Assembly (NCBI GenBank): GCA_046262295.1
Contig: JBHENC010000006.1
Coordinates: 186,001 to 250,000 of the forward strand
DNA length: 64,000 nt
DNA from: JBHENC01 sp046262295
GTDB lineage: Bacteria > Acidobacteriota > Blastocatellia > Pyrinomonadales > Pyrinomonadaceae
Direction of reading: 5' to 3'
Shown here: piece by piece, positions 27,146 through 36,148 of the stretch
Layout: every line of letters starts with the position of its first letter
Numbering within the stretch: position 1 is the first letter of the stretch
The notes under the pieces: generated by a model
What the model was told of the DNA's origin: nothing
Database searches by the model: none
Seen by the model: the letters and a program-made list of their open reading frames with translations, nothing else
Made by a program: the position numbers and the translations under genes

Positions 27146-27727
27146 TTATTCGATTGCCGCCTCATCTGTTTCGTCTATGCTTGCATTGGTCGCGGCGCGG
27201 ACGCGGCGTATTACCAGATCGTAAGAAAAGCCTTGACGCAGCAAATGATCGAAGAGGCTTTTGGTTTCGGCGCGAGTTTGCGGCAATCCGCGCAGGCGCA
27301 CTCTTTTTCCAATCGCGCGGTCAATCAAATCTTCTTCGGGCGTTTCTTCAAAGACTTGCCGGATGGCTTCGCTCGCGGTTTCGCGGTCAACTTTTTTCAT
27401 TTGTAAATCACGCAGCAAGCGTCCGCGCCCCAAAGGTTTTTGGCGCACGCGCGATGAGGCGAAGCCGTATGCGAAGCGTTCGTCGTCCACATAGCCGTAC
27501 TCTTTGAGTTTCGCAATCACGGCTTCGACCGTCTCTTCATTCGTCCACTCTTTTTCCAGCAGCCGCTCGCGCATTTCATTGACCGAACGCGGCTTGGCGG
27601 CAAGCAAATTTATCGCGCGCTTCATTGTTTTGGCGCGCGCTTTTTCAGCATCAATAGGGCGGGACGGGCGCGGTTCATCCGCTCGGATGTCGCGCGTTGT
27701 CTTCGATTTATAAGTACGCTTTCTCAT
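27146..27727 (-). CDS. recX: Regulatory protein RecX
   Basis: Protein of 193 residues. RecX caps RecA filaments and limits recombination and the SOS response. Visible are the three-helix repeats of the family: MKRAINLLAAKPRSVNEMRE, VIAKLKEYGYVDDERFAYGF, RVRQKPLGRGRLLRDLQMK and DHLLRQGFSYDLVIRRVR. The basic N-terminal extension (about 35 residues) is longer than usual and probably disordered. It is divergent from truB, with no recA in the window. Confidence 0.88.
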   Translation of the reverse strand: MRKRTYKSKTTRDIRADEPRPSRPIDAEKARAKTMKRAINLLAAKPRSVNEMRERLLEKEWTNEETVEAVIAKLKEYGYVDDERFAYGFASSRVRQKPLGRGRLLRDLQMKKVDRETASEAIRQVFEETPEEDLIDRAIGKRVRLRGLPQTRAETKSLFDHLLRQGFSYDLVIRRVRAATNASIDETDEAAIE

Positions 27728-27844
27728 TAATCCTGCTACTCTACCATGAAGGCTTTAGCCTTTAACAAAATGTTGTTGCTTTCGATTTTAGATTCCGAAG
27801 TTACGATTGAAGATGCAAACTTTAGGCGGCAAACACAATTATAT

Positions 27845-28804
27845 ATGAATGGCGTTCTCATTATTGATAAGCCGGTTGGTTTGACGTCGCATGATGTGGT
27901 GGCGCGCGTGCGGCGAATCTTGAGCGAGCGGCGCGTCGGCCATACGGGAACGCTCGATCCGTTTGCGACGGGCGTGCTGGTCATTCTCGTCGGGCGCGCG
28001 ACAAAGCTCGCGCAGTTTCTTAACGGCGCGGAGAAAGAGTATCAAGCCTTGATTCGCTTCGGTTATGCGACGGACACGGGCGACGCGACGGGGACACGCC
28101 GAACAAAAGAGCCGCCATCGGTTGAGACGGATTCCGCGTCGTGGAGCGATGCGCGGATTACTGCGACGCTTGAGAGTTTGCGCGGTGAACAAAGGCAAGT
28201 CCCGCCGATGTATTCCGCGAAAAAAGTCGGCGGAAAAAAGTTGTACGAACTCGCGCGGCAGGGCGTCGAAATCGAGCGCGAAGCCGCGCGTATTTTCATA
28301 CGCGAGTTAGAAGCAATCGGGCGCGACGATGGTTCATTCTTAAAACGCAATGAAGACGGCACGGCGGACATGATGGCGCGCGTGGTGTGCTCCGCCGGGA
28401 CGTATGTGCGTGTGCTTGCCGAAACCATCGGCGAGAAACTTGGCGCGGGTGCGCATCTCGCCGAACTACGCCGCACGCGCGCCGGTGCTTTCAAGATAAC
28501 TGACGCTCTGACCCTCGATGAATTGCAACGAATGGCGGAGGAAGGAACGGCAACCACCGCGATTCTTTCTCCCGACGCGGCGCTCCCTGAGATGCCTTTG
28601 CTGCATCTAACCGAACAGGACGCGCGCGCGGTGCGGCATGGCATCGCGGTGCGCGTCAGCGATAGCGCGTTGAAAGAAACGGAATTGCCGGACGGCTGTT
28701 ATGTGAGAATGCGCGAGCCGCCGGATAATCTAATCGCCGTCGGCGTTTACGATGCCGCGCAAAGAACCGTGCGCCCGCGCGTGTTGATTGCGCTGGAAAA
28801 ATAA
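27845..28804 (+). CDS. truB: tRNA pseudouridine(55) synthase
   Basis: Protein of 319 residues that makes pseudouridine 55 in the T loop of tRNAs. It starts MNGVLIIDKPVGLTSHDVVA and carries the catalytic Asp motif VGHTGTLDPFATGVLVILVG, then AEKEYQALIRFGYATDTGDA and the C-terminal PUA-type region. ATG 27845 is preferred: the in-frame extension to 27746 overlaps the divergent promoter area and is not TruB-like. It is followed by the promoter of the prkA operon within 5 bp of the stop codon. Confidence 0.95.
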   Translation: MNGVLIIDKPVGLTSHDVVARVRRILSERRVGHTGTLDPFATGVLVILVGRATKLAQFLNGAEKEYQALIRFGYATDTGDATGTRRTKEPPSVETDSASWSDARITATLESLRGEQRQVPPMYSAKKVGGKKLYELARQGVEIEREAARIFIRELEAIGRDDGSFLKRNEDGTADMMARVVCSAGTYVRVLAETIGEKLGAGAHLAELRRTRAGAFKITDALTLDELQRMAEEGTATTAILSPDAALPEMPLLHLTEQDARAVRHGIAVRVSDSALKETELPDGCYVRMREPPDNLIAVGVYDAAQRTVRPRVLIALEK

Positions 28805-28807
28805 GTC

Positions 28808-28839
28808 TTGACTTGCCGCTTGATTGCCTGTGTTATACT
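28808..28839 (+). promoter_or_regulatory. Extended -10 promoter for the prkA operon
   Basis: TGTTATACT gives an extended -10 (TG at 28831-28832, TATACT at 28834-28839). TTGACT at 28808-28813 is 20 bp away, which is long, so the TG extension probably carries most of the recognition. Transcription would start near 28847, leaving a 330-nt leader. Confidence 0.55.
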
Positions 28840-28841
28840 TA

Positions 28842-29175
28842 ACACCGAGGCCGTTCCGAGGAAAGTCGAAGCGAGCGGGTCGCTTTTCTCGCCACCAACC
28901 GGCGCTTCCGTCCTTTCCCGCTTCTGTTTGACACACAAGCTCATTGAAGTTTCCATAGAGAATCTCGAAGGCGTGCGCCGTGAGAGTCTACCGCGCAGGC
29001 GTCTCCGAATTTAGTCGCGCATCGAGATAGGATTTTCAAGCCGATTGGCTGTCAGCGTGCGTCGAGCGGACTCTTCTCGCACGATGCGCAGCCCGTTTGC
29101 TTGAGCAGTAAGGCGTGACATCCCCCACGCCGTCCCTTGCGCGCTTTGGCCCGAAATGAGGTACTAAATAAGGCT
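28842..29175 (+). other. Long, possibly structured leader of the prkA operon
   Basis: No credible ORF lies between the promoter and the prkA start. The first part can form nested pairing: GGAAAG with CTTTCC and, inside, GAAGCG with CGCTTC. The rest is GC-rich without a clear fold. It may be a cis-regulatory leader; I could not match it to a known riboswitch class, and it lacks RNase P or tmRNA signatures. Confidence 0.35.
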
Positions 29176-32100
29176 ATGCAACAGCAGGATGGCAAACACA
29201 ATTTTAACATCAGCGAGCGGCTCGAAGACTTGCGCCGCGAGCGCGAATCGCTTCATTGGGAAGGCTCTTTCCGCGATTATTTTGAACTCGTCTCGCAGAA
29301 TCCGCGTCTCGCGCAGCTTTCGCACGCACGCCTGAACGACATGATTCATCACGCGGGCGTCGAGAAATTGAACGAAGGCGCGCGCGACGAAATCACACGC
29401 TACAACTTTTTCGCCTCCGAACTCTACGGCATCGAAGAACCCATCGCGCGCATCGTCGAATATTTCAAATCGGCGGCGCAGCGTCTCGAAGTACGCAAAA
29501 GAATCCTGTTACTAATGGGGCCTGTCGGCGGCGGCAAATCCACCATCGTTACAATGCTCAAACGCGGCCTCGAAGAATGGTCGCGGACGGAAGCTGGCGC
29601 GGTCTTTGCGATCAAAGATTGCCCGATGCACGAAGAGCCGCTGCATCTCATTCCGCACGAACTCCGCGACGAAATCGAAAGGCATTACGGCATCTACATC
29701 GAAGGCGATCTGTGCCCGCAATGCCGCTACGCGCTAGAGCACACCTACGGCGGACGCCATGAAGACGTGCGCGTGCATCGCGTGCTCTTCTCCGAAAAAG
29801 AGCGCGTCGGCATCGGCACATTCGCCCCGTCTGATCCGAAGTGTGTGACGGGCGATACGCTGCTGTTAACGAATCGCGGTCTGTTGCGTTTCGATGAACT
29901 TCAAGGAGAAGCGCAAGCCGCGCCCGGCGAGTTCACGCCGTTTCACGTGGGCATTAGCGGCACAAATGGTTACGAGTTCACCTCGCACTTTTACAACGGC
30001 GGCGTAGTCGAGACGCGCCGCATCAAAACGCGCTTCGGCTATGAAATCGAAGGCTCACTTGTGCATCCCGTGCTTGTGATGCGCGAGGGGCGCGCCGTGT
30101 GGACGAAACTTTCGGAAGTTAAAATCGGCGATGCGGTCGCGTTGCAGCTCGGGCAAAACCTGTTCGGCGCGGAAACGAAGTTGTTGCCATTTATTGACGA
30201 AGGTTCGGCGAGTCGCGGGCAGAATCGTAACTTGACGTTGCCGCGTGAACTGACACCGGATTTAGGGCGAATGCTCGGCTACATCGTCGCCGAAGGCTCT
30301 TTGACCGACACGGCTTTGTGGATTACGAACGGCGATGAGCGCGTTGTCTCTGACATTCTAAATACGTGCGAACGCTTGTTCGCCGTGCGCCCGAAAATTT
30401 ACGGCAAACGAGGCACACACGCCGTCTCGCTTTCGATCTCGTCAGTCAAACTCGTGCGCTGGCTTGAGCAAATCTGTGGCATCACGCGCGGTGCGGCGCA
30501 CAAACGTATTCCGCGCATGGTGACGGCAGCTCCGAAAAAAGTCTTCCTGGCGTTTCTTGAAGGTCTGTTCTGGGGCGACGGCACAATCAGCGCACGCAAG
30601 GTGCTCGGCAGCAATCGTTTCAAGTTCGCCTCCGCCTCGTCGGAACTCGCCCGCCAAGTGCAGGTCGCGTTGCTCAATATGGGCATCGTCGCGGCGCTTT
30701 ATAAAGAACGCATCAAGGATAAATTCATCGCCTACTCAGTCGTCGTCACGGGCGACGCGGTCGTTGACCTGCTCGCCGCGATTCCTTCGCTCCGCGACAA
30801 ATGCACGGATGCGCCCGAACTGCTTGCGCCCAAACGCGCACGCGCAAACTTTGGCGCGATTCCAGGCTTGCACGCGACAATCCATGCCGCATTACAGGAA
30901 GCGAAACAAATAAGCGGCAACTCTTTTACGGAGTTTCGTCGTTACGCAACTTCCAATGCCGGATGGCAGCGCGACGCGACGCCGCAAATGCTGGCGCGCA
31001 TTATTGCCGCCACAGAAAGTGCGATTTGTCAAACTTCGCCGCTGCTAAAACAGATGCGCGAACACCTGAACGCCGGTTTACTCTGGCTGCCCGTGCGTGA
31101 AATCGTCGAAGGCGAAGCGCAGGTGTACGACTTGACCGTGCCCGTTACACATTCGTTCTGTGCCAACGGCTTCATCAATCACAACAGTCAAGACATTACG
31201 GAATTGACAGGTTCGATTGATCTTTCGACCATCGGCGATGTCGGCGTCGAATCAGACCCGCGCGCGTATCGTTTCGACGGCGAACTCAATATCGCCAATC
31301 GCGGCGTGATGGAGTTTGTCGAAATGCTGAAAGTTGACGAGAAATTTCTGTACAGCCTGCTGACGCTTTCGCAGGAACAGAACATCAAGACCGGACGCTT
31401 CGCCATGATCTATGCCGACGAAGTGATTCTCTCGCACACGAACGAAAACGAGTACGTCTCTTTCGCTGGCAATCGTAAATCCGAAGCCTTGCAGGATCGC
31501 ATCATACTCGTGCGTGTGCCTTATAATTTGCGCGTCTCGCAGGAAGAAAGGATTTACGGCAAGCTATTGAATCAATCCGAAGTTCTGCGCAATGTGCATA
31601 TCGCGCCGAACACTTTGCGTGTCGCCGCGATGTTCGCCGTGATGACGCGCCTCGAAGAACCGAAACGCGCCAACGTGGACATCGCCAAAAAGATGCGGCT
31701 CTACGACGGCGAGGATGTCGAAGGCTACAAATCGAAAGACGTGCGCGAGTTGAAAGACGAAACCGTGCGCGAAGGCATGGACGGTATTTCTCCGCGTTAC
31801 ATTATCAATCGTCTTTCGGGCGCGCTGGTACGCGACGGCGTTACCTGCATCAACCCGATAGACGCCCTGCGCGCGATCAAAGACGGCTTCGAGCAGCACA
31901 CAGGCATCGGCGCGGAACAGCGCGAGCGTTATCTGAATTTAATCAGCGTCGCGCGCAAAGAATACGACGAATTGGCGAAGACGGAAGTGCAACGCGCCTT
32001 CGTTTATTCGTATGAAGAGATGGCGCGCACGATGTGCAACAACTATCTCGACAACGTCGAAGCCTACTGCAACAAAGAGCGCATGAAAGACCCCATCACG

Positions 32101-32457
32101 GAAGAAGAGATGGAGCCGGACGAAAGCCTGATGCGTTCCATCGAAGAGCAGATCGGAATTTCCGAGAACGCGAAGAACACTTTCCGCCAAGAAATTCTCA
32201 TACGCATCTCTTCCTATGCGCGAAAGGGACGCGCCTTTGAATACAACTCGCACGAGCGTTTGAAGGAAGCGATAGAGAAAAAGATTTTCGCGGACTTGAA
32301 AGACGTAGTGAAGATCACGACATCCGTGAAGACGCCAGACCCGGATCAACTGCGCCGCATCAACGAAGTCGTTGACCGCCTCGTTAAAGATCACGGCTAC
32401 TGCCCCGTCTGCGCCAACGAGCTTTTGACTTACGTCGGCACGCTGCTTTCGCGTTGA
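29176..32457 (+). CDS. prkA: PrkA serine protein kinase interrupted by an intein
   Basis: A 1093-codon ORF. Residues 1-222 and 671-1093 together make a 645-residue PrkA/YeaG, matching the usual length. PrkA is an AAA+-type serine kinase of the stress and nutrient-starvation PrkA-YhbH-SpoVR module. The P-loop reads MGPVGGGKSTIVTMLKRGL and the C-terminal kinase-like part runs to TYVGTLLSR. A 448-residue intein (29842-31185) sits between ...TFAPSDPK and SQDITELTGSIDL, within the AAA+ region. ATG 29176 begins the family-typical ISERLEDLRRERESLHWEG. The protein can only be functional after splicing. First gene of the operon. Confidence 0.96.
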   Translation: MQQQDGKHNFNISERLEDLRRERESLHWEGSFRDYFELVSQNPRLAQLSHARLNDMIHHAGVEKLNEGARDEITRYNFFASELYGIEEPIARIVEYFKSAAQRLEVRKRILLLMGPVGGGKSTIVTMLKRGLEEWSRTEAGAVFAIKDCPMHEEPLHLIPHELRDEIERHYGIYIEGDLCPQCRYALEHTYGGRHEDVRVHRVLFSEKERVGIGTFAPSDPKCVTGDTLLLTNRGLLRFDELQGEAQAAPGEFTPFHVGISGTNGYEFTSHFYNGGVVETRRIKTRFGYEIEGSLVHPVLVMREGRAVWTKLSEVKIGDAVALQLGQNLFGAETKLLPFIDEGSASRGQNRNLTLPRELTPDLGRMLGYIVAEGSLTDTALWITNGDERVVSDILNTCERLFAVRPKIYGKRGTHAVSLSISSVKLVRWLEQICGITRGAAHKRIPRMVTAAPKKVFLAFLEGLFWGDGTISARKVLGSNRFKFASASSELARQVQVALLNMGIVAALYKERIKDKFIAYSVVVTGDAVVDLLAAIPSLRDKCTDAPELLAPKRARANFGAIPGLHATIHAALQEAKQISGNSFTEFRRYATSNAGWQRDATPQMLARIIAATESAICQTSPLLKQMREHLNAGLLWLPVREIVEGEAQVYDLTVPVTHSFCANGFINHNSQDITELTGSIDLSTIGDVGVESDPRAYRFDGELNIANRGVMEFVEMLKVDEKFLYSLLTLSQEQNIKTGRFAMIYADEVILSHTNENEYVSFAGNRKSEALQDRIILVRVPYNLRVSQEERIYGKLLNQSEVLRNVHIAPNTLRVAAMFAVMTRLEEPKRANVDIAKKMRLYDGEDVEGYKSKDVRELKDETVREGMDGISPRYIINRLSGALVRDGVTCINPIDALRAIKDGFEQHTGIGAEQRERYLNLISVARKEYDELAKTEVQRAFVYSYEEMARTMCNNYLDNVEAYCNKERMKDPITEEEMEPDESLMRSIEEQIGISENAKNTFRQEILIRISSYARKGRAFEYNSHERLKEAIEKKIFADLKDVVKITTSVKTPDPDQLRRINEVVDRLVKDHGYCPVCANELLTYVGTLLSR
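29842..31185 (+). mobile_element. LAGLIDADG intein in PrkA (448 aa)
   Basis: Complete large intein. Block A is CVTGDTLLLTNRGLLRFDEL with Cys1; block B has EGSLVHPVLVM with the His; the homing endonuclease motifs are LGYIVAEGS and FLEGLFWGDGTIS, both keeping an acidic residue; block F/G is VYDLTVPVTHSFCANGFINH followed by Asn, giving the penultimate His-Asn, with Ser as the +1 residue. All splicing residues are present, and removing it restores a PrkA of normal length, so it looks active both for splicing and for homing. Confidence 0.95.
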
Positions 32458-32567
32458 GCGGGAAACGCCTTGAACGGAATTTGAGTATTTATCACAACTA
32501 ACTCGCGCCCGCGCTCTCTCTCGATTGAAAGCGCGGGCGTTGATTTCAGCACAAGGGAATTGAGTTA

Positions 32568-33602
32568 ATGAAACTGAGATATTTAATCGCCGGAGCTTAC
32601 GGCTTTGCGGGCGCGGCATTGGCGGCAAAGCTTTTGAGCCGCAAGCGCGATGTGGCGTGGGACGAACACGCCGCAGAATTGCATCATGCGGAGAAATCGC
32701 GTTTCGCGGAAATAGACGGCGTGCGCGTGCATTATCAGGAAGCGGGCGAAGAGAATGCGCCGCCGGTTGTGCTGATTCACGGCTTTTGCGCTTCTAATTT
32801 CGTGTGGAGCGATGTGCTTGTGCCGCTGGCCGATGCGGGCTTTCGCATCATCGCGCCAGACCTTGTCGGCTTCGGCTTTTCCGAAAAACCGCGCCGCGTC
32901 GAATACACGATTGCGGCACAGTCGCGCATGATTACGCGCCTCTTGGATCACTTGGGCATCGAACGCGCCGCGATTGTCGGCAGCTCTTACGGCGGCGCGG
33001 TGGCGGCGATGGCCGCGCTCGATTACCCGGACAGAGTCGAACGCCTTGCCCTTGTCGGCGCGGTCATTAACGACGACATCAAAAAAGAGATGCTGATGCG
33101 GATGGCCGCCTCGCCGTTGGTGGGCGATCTATTGTCGCCGCTCTTGCTGGATTCGCGCCGGATGGTGCGCTGGCGCATGAAGAATGTTTACGCCGAATGC
33201 GCGTCGCCGCATTTGCATGATGAGAAAAGGCTGGAAGCGCACCATCGTCCGCTGCGCGCCGCGAGAACACAACGCGCCGTGTTGCGCACGCTGCGTCAGT
33301 GGAATGCCGAACGCATCGCCCGCGAAGCTCATTTAATCAAACAGCCGACGCTGCTCGTCTGGGGCGAAAACGATCTGGATGTTCCGCTCCGCGATGGCGA
33401 GCATCTCTTCGATTCGATACCGCACGCGCGCTTCATCGTCTTTCGTCGCTGCGGGCATCTGCCGATGGAAGAGTACCCGCGCGAGTTTGCCGAAGTGATA
33501 AAGAATTTCGTTGGAGCAGAGACCGTATCCGTCGCGCCGCCGCGCGCGACGGATGACGCGGATATTTTGAATAAAGAGAAGGTTGTCGCCGCGAGGTTGT
33601 AA
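32568..33602 (+). CDS. Alpha/beta hydrolase
   Basis: Protein of 344 residues with an N-terminal hydrophobic stretch (LIAGAYGFAGAALAAKLL) that may anchor it to the membrane. The alpha/beta hydrolase core shows the oxyanion motif VVLIHGFCASNFVWSD, the nucleophile elbow VGSSYGGAVAAMAAL with Ser, the acid residue in VWGENDLDVPL and the His in RRCGHLPMEEYP. The substrate is unknown. It lies between prkA and yhbH, separated from yhbH by 3 bp, so it is part of the stress operon, which is not the usual arrangement of the PrkA module. Confidence 0.87.
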   Translation: MKLRYLIAGAYGFAGAALAAKLLSRKRDVAWDEHAAELHHAEKSRFAEIDGVRVHYQEAGEENAPPVVLIHGFCASNFVWSDVLVPLADAGFRIIAPDLVGFGFSEKPRRVEYTIAAQSRMITRLLDHLGIERAAIVGSSYGGAVAAMAALDYPDRVERLALVGAVINDDIKKEMLMRMAASPLVGDLLSPLLLDSRRMVRWRMKNVYAECASPHLHDEKRLEAHHRPLRAARTQRAVLRTLRQWNAERIAREAHLIKQPTLLVWGENDLDVPLRDGEHLFDSIPHARFIVFRRCGHLPMEEYPREFAEVIKNFVGAETVSVAPPRATDDADILNKEKVVAARL

Positions 33603-33605
33603 GCG

Positions 33606-36062
33606 ATGTCCATTCAACGCAACGACTGGTCTTTGCAGCGCAAAGGCATCATAGATCAGGATCGCCATAAAGAGCGCGTCAAGGAAGCGATAAAAAAGAA
33701 CCTCGGTTCTATCGTCTCCAACGAATCCATCATTTTGTCCGACGGCAAGCGCACCGTGAAAGTGCCGATTCGCGCGCTCGACGAATACAAGTTTCGCTTC
33801 GACTATCGCAAGCGCAAACAGGTCGGGCAGGGCGACGGCAAAACGCAGGTGGGCGATGTCATAGGGCGCGAGAATCCGCAGGGGCAAACGGGAAAGGGCA
33901 AAGGCAAGGGACAGGCCGGGCAGGACACGGGCGGCGAATACTACGAAGCCGAAGTCAACATAGACGACATCGCCGCGCTCATCTTTGAAGATTTGCATTT
34001 GCCCTTCCTCGAAGAGAAAGCGAAGAAAGCTGTACAGGCCAAGACGACGCGCTTCAATGAAATACGTCGCACCGGCGTGATGGCGAATCTGGACAAGCGG
34101 CGCATGATCCTTGAAAACATCAAGCGCAACGCCCGCGAGGAAGGCCGTGCGCGCTTCGGCGATGTGAAGAAAGAAGACTTGCGTTTCAAAACATGGGAAG
34201 AGAATCTGCGTTACGAATCCAACGCCGTCGTGATTGCCATGATGGACGTGTCGGGCTGTTTGACGGGGGGGCATCTGATAGAGATGGCCGACGGCTCTTA
34301 CAAGGATATTGCGGACATCGAAAAGGGCGACTGCGTGGCTTGCGTTGATCTGCGAAGCCACGAGAAAACAGCTTCGACCGTCGCTGCGACGTTTACGAAA
34401 AGCACATCTCGCACGCTCGTCATCGAAGCGGAAGACGCAGCGTTGCGCGCAACTCCCGCGCACGTTTTCTTCGTTTACGATGAGCAGCATAACCACATCA
34501 TTGAAAAGCGCGCCGATGAATTGAGCGCAGATGACAAGCTCATCTTGGTTAATTCATGGGGGCGTGGAGCGGAAAGGCAGTGGGAAAACGCTTTAACGAC
34601 AGATCAAGCTTATTTGCTCGGCGCGATGCTCGGCGACGGACATTTGCGCATCCCTACGAAAGCCAAAACTTACGGAACATATCCGTCCATCTCGGATGAA
34701 AATTTAGCCCGGCTGGAAAATTACCGCCAACTTTTCCAGAGTGCGTTCGATAAACACGGCATTATTAAACTCAAGCGCGGAGAGCATTCCCGTCAACGGC
34801 TCAATGTCAACAGCACGGCTCTCGTTCACGAATTGGCGGAGCGTTATCCAATGCTCGTCAAACGCTCTCCTCAAAGGTATATCGAAAGTACATTATACAA
34901 AGAGCCGCCCCGTGTGCGCGCCGCATTCCTGCGCGGTTTGTTCGACGCCGAAGGCACGCTCGCCCATCACAGCGTAATACTGAATTCGTCTAGCAATCGT
35001 TTGATAAAACAGGTCAAGCACTTGCTTTCTTACTGGGGCATTCGCGCGCGCGTCACGCACTTCCTTCAGAACGAACACCGTCTAGGCGATAAGCCGATCA
35101 AGTCCGGCCTTTATTACACGCTCTCCATCAATGCTAAAGACGCCGTCCGTTTCCGTGACGTTATCGGATTTTCCTGCCGGGAAAAGGCGGCAAAGCTCGA
35201 GCGTTTGGCGGCACGCCAGCAAGCGGGCATTAATGCGATGCGCAGTAAATTCATTATGCCGTTCGAGTGGCGCGAGCGTTTCCAGCATCTGCCCCGCGCG
35301 ACGCGCACATATAGCTACTATCGCCCGCACGCACAGGCGTTGTCTTTCAGTCAATTGCAGACAATAGCGAGCGATACGAAGGCGACCGACGCCCACTTGA
35401 ATGCTCTGCAAGATATATTGAAACGGCAATTGATCGTGTCACGAGTGAAGAGAGTTACGACGCTTGACGAGCCTGTTGTGGTTTACGATTTCGAGGTGAA
35501 GGATCACCACAACTATATCGTTGACGGCATATTGAGCCATAACAGCATGGGCGAGTTCAAGAAATATATCGCGCGCTCATTTTATTTCTGGATGGTTCGT
35601 TTTTTGCGCACCAAGTACGACAACGTGGACATTGTTTTTATCTCACATCACACGGAAGCGAAGGAAGTCACCGAAGAACAGTTCTTCACGCAAGGGGAAT
35701 CCGGCGGCACGGTCGTCTCGAGCGCGTATCATCTCGCGCTGGAAATCATCAAGGAGCGGTTCACTCCGGCGGACTGGAATATCTACCCCTTCCATTTTTC
35801 GGACGGCGATAATTACTACTCGGACAACGAGGAAGCGACGCGCCTCGCGGATCAGTTAATCACGACCTGCAATCTCTTCGGCTACGGCGAGATCGGCGAG
35901 GAAGGCGCAACGAGTTACCGCCGCTCGTCCGGCGCGCTGCTCTCTATCTTCAATGACCGTCTCAAGAAAAAGGATCGCTTCGTCGGCGTCCGCATTGACG
36001 ATAAGGAAGACGTTTACCCGGCGCTGAAACAATTCTTCGGGCGACGCGGCATCGAAGCGTAA
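33606..36062 (+). CDS. yhbH: YhbH/YeaH (DUF444) protein interrupted by an intein
   Basis: An 818-codon ORF. Residues 1-217 and 647-818 form a 389-residue YhbH-type protein, close to the B. subtilis family length. It starts QRNDWSLQRKGIIDQDRHKE, has a Gly/Lys/Gln-rich linker, and a von Willebrand A-like domain whose MIDAS motif DVSGS is cut by a 429-residue intein: ...AMMDVSG, intein, SMGEFKKYIARSF. The C-terminal part has ISHHTEAKEVTEEQFF and YPFHFSDGDNYYSDN. YhbH works with PrkA and SpoVR in stress survival. Without splicing the metal site cannot form. Confidence 0.95.
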   Translation: MSIQRNDWSLQRKGIIDQDRHKERVKEAIKKNLGSIVSNESIILSDGKRTVKVPIRALDEYKFRFDYRKRKQVGQGDGKTQVGDVIGRENPQGQTGKGKGKGQAGQDTGGEYYEAEVNIDDIAALIFEDLHLPFLEEKAKKAVQAKTTRFNEIRRTGVMANLDKRRMILENIKRNAREEGRARFGDVKKEDLRFKTWEENLRYESNAVVIAMMDVSGCLTGGHLIEMADGSYKDIADIEKGDCVACVDLRSHEKTASTVAATFTKSTSRTLVIEAEDAALRATPAHVFFVYDEQHNHIIEKRADELSADDKLILVNSWGRGAERQWENALTTDQAYLLGAMLGDGHLRIPTKAKTYGTYPSISDENLARLENYRQLFQSAFDKHGIIKLKRGEHSRQRLNVNSTALVHELAERYPMLVKRSPQRYIESTLYKEPPRVRAAFLRGLFDAEGTLAHHSVILNSSSNRLIKQVKHLLSYWGIRARVTHFLQNEHRLGDKPIKSGLYYTLSINAKDAVRFRDVIGFSCREKAAKLERLAARQQAGINAMRSKFIMPFEWRERFQHLPRATRTYSYYRPHAQALSFSQLQTIASDTKATDAHLNALQDILKRQLIVSRVKRVTTLDEPVVVYDFEVKDHHNYIVDGILSHNSMGEFKKYIARSFYFWMVRFLRTKYDNVDIVFISHHTEAKEVTEEQFFTQGESGGTVVSSAYHLALEIIKERFTPADWNIYPFHFSDGDNYYSDNEEATRLADQLITTCNLFGYGEIGEEGATSYRRSSGALLSIFNDRLKKKDRFVGVRIDDKEDVYPALKQFFGRRGIEA
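34257..35543 (+). mobile_element. LAGLIDADG intein in YhbH (429 aa), inserted in the MIDAS motif
   Basis: Complete intein. Block A is CLTGGHLIEMADGSYKDIAD with Cys1; block B is RATPAHVFFVYD (TxxH); endonuclease motifs are LLGAMLGDGHLRI and FLRGLFDAEGTLAHH; block F/G is VVYDFEVKDHHNYIVDGILS followed by His-Asn, with Ser +1. Its sequence is clearly different from the PrkA intein, so the two are separate invasions rather than a recent duplication. Confidence 0.95.
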
Positions 36063-36148
36063 GGGGAATTACCTTTGTAAGAAACTTGAATTGTTTTGTT
36101 TCGAGATAGTTGTTCTCAGCTAAGTTAATTCAGTAAGGGGGAATCATC

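Noticed and set aside
28842..28930. RNase P RNA, because of GAGGAAAGTC
   Set aside because: The rest of the RNase P core (for example the ACAGAA and matching P4 region) was not found.
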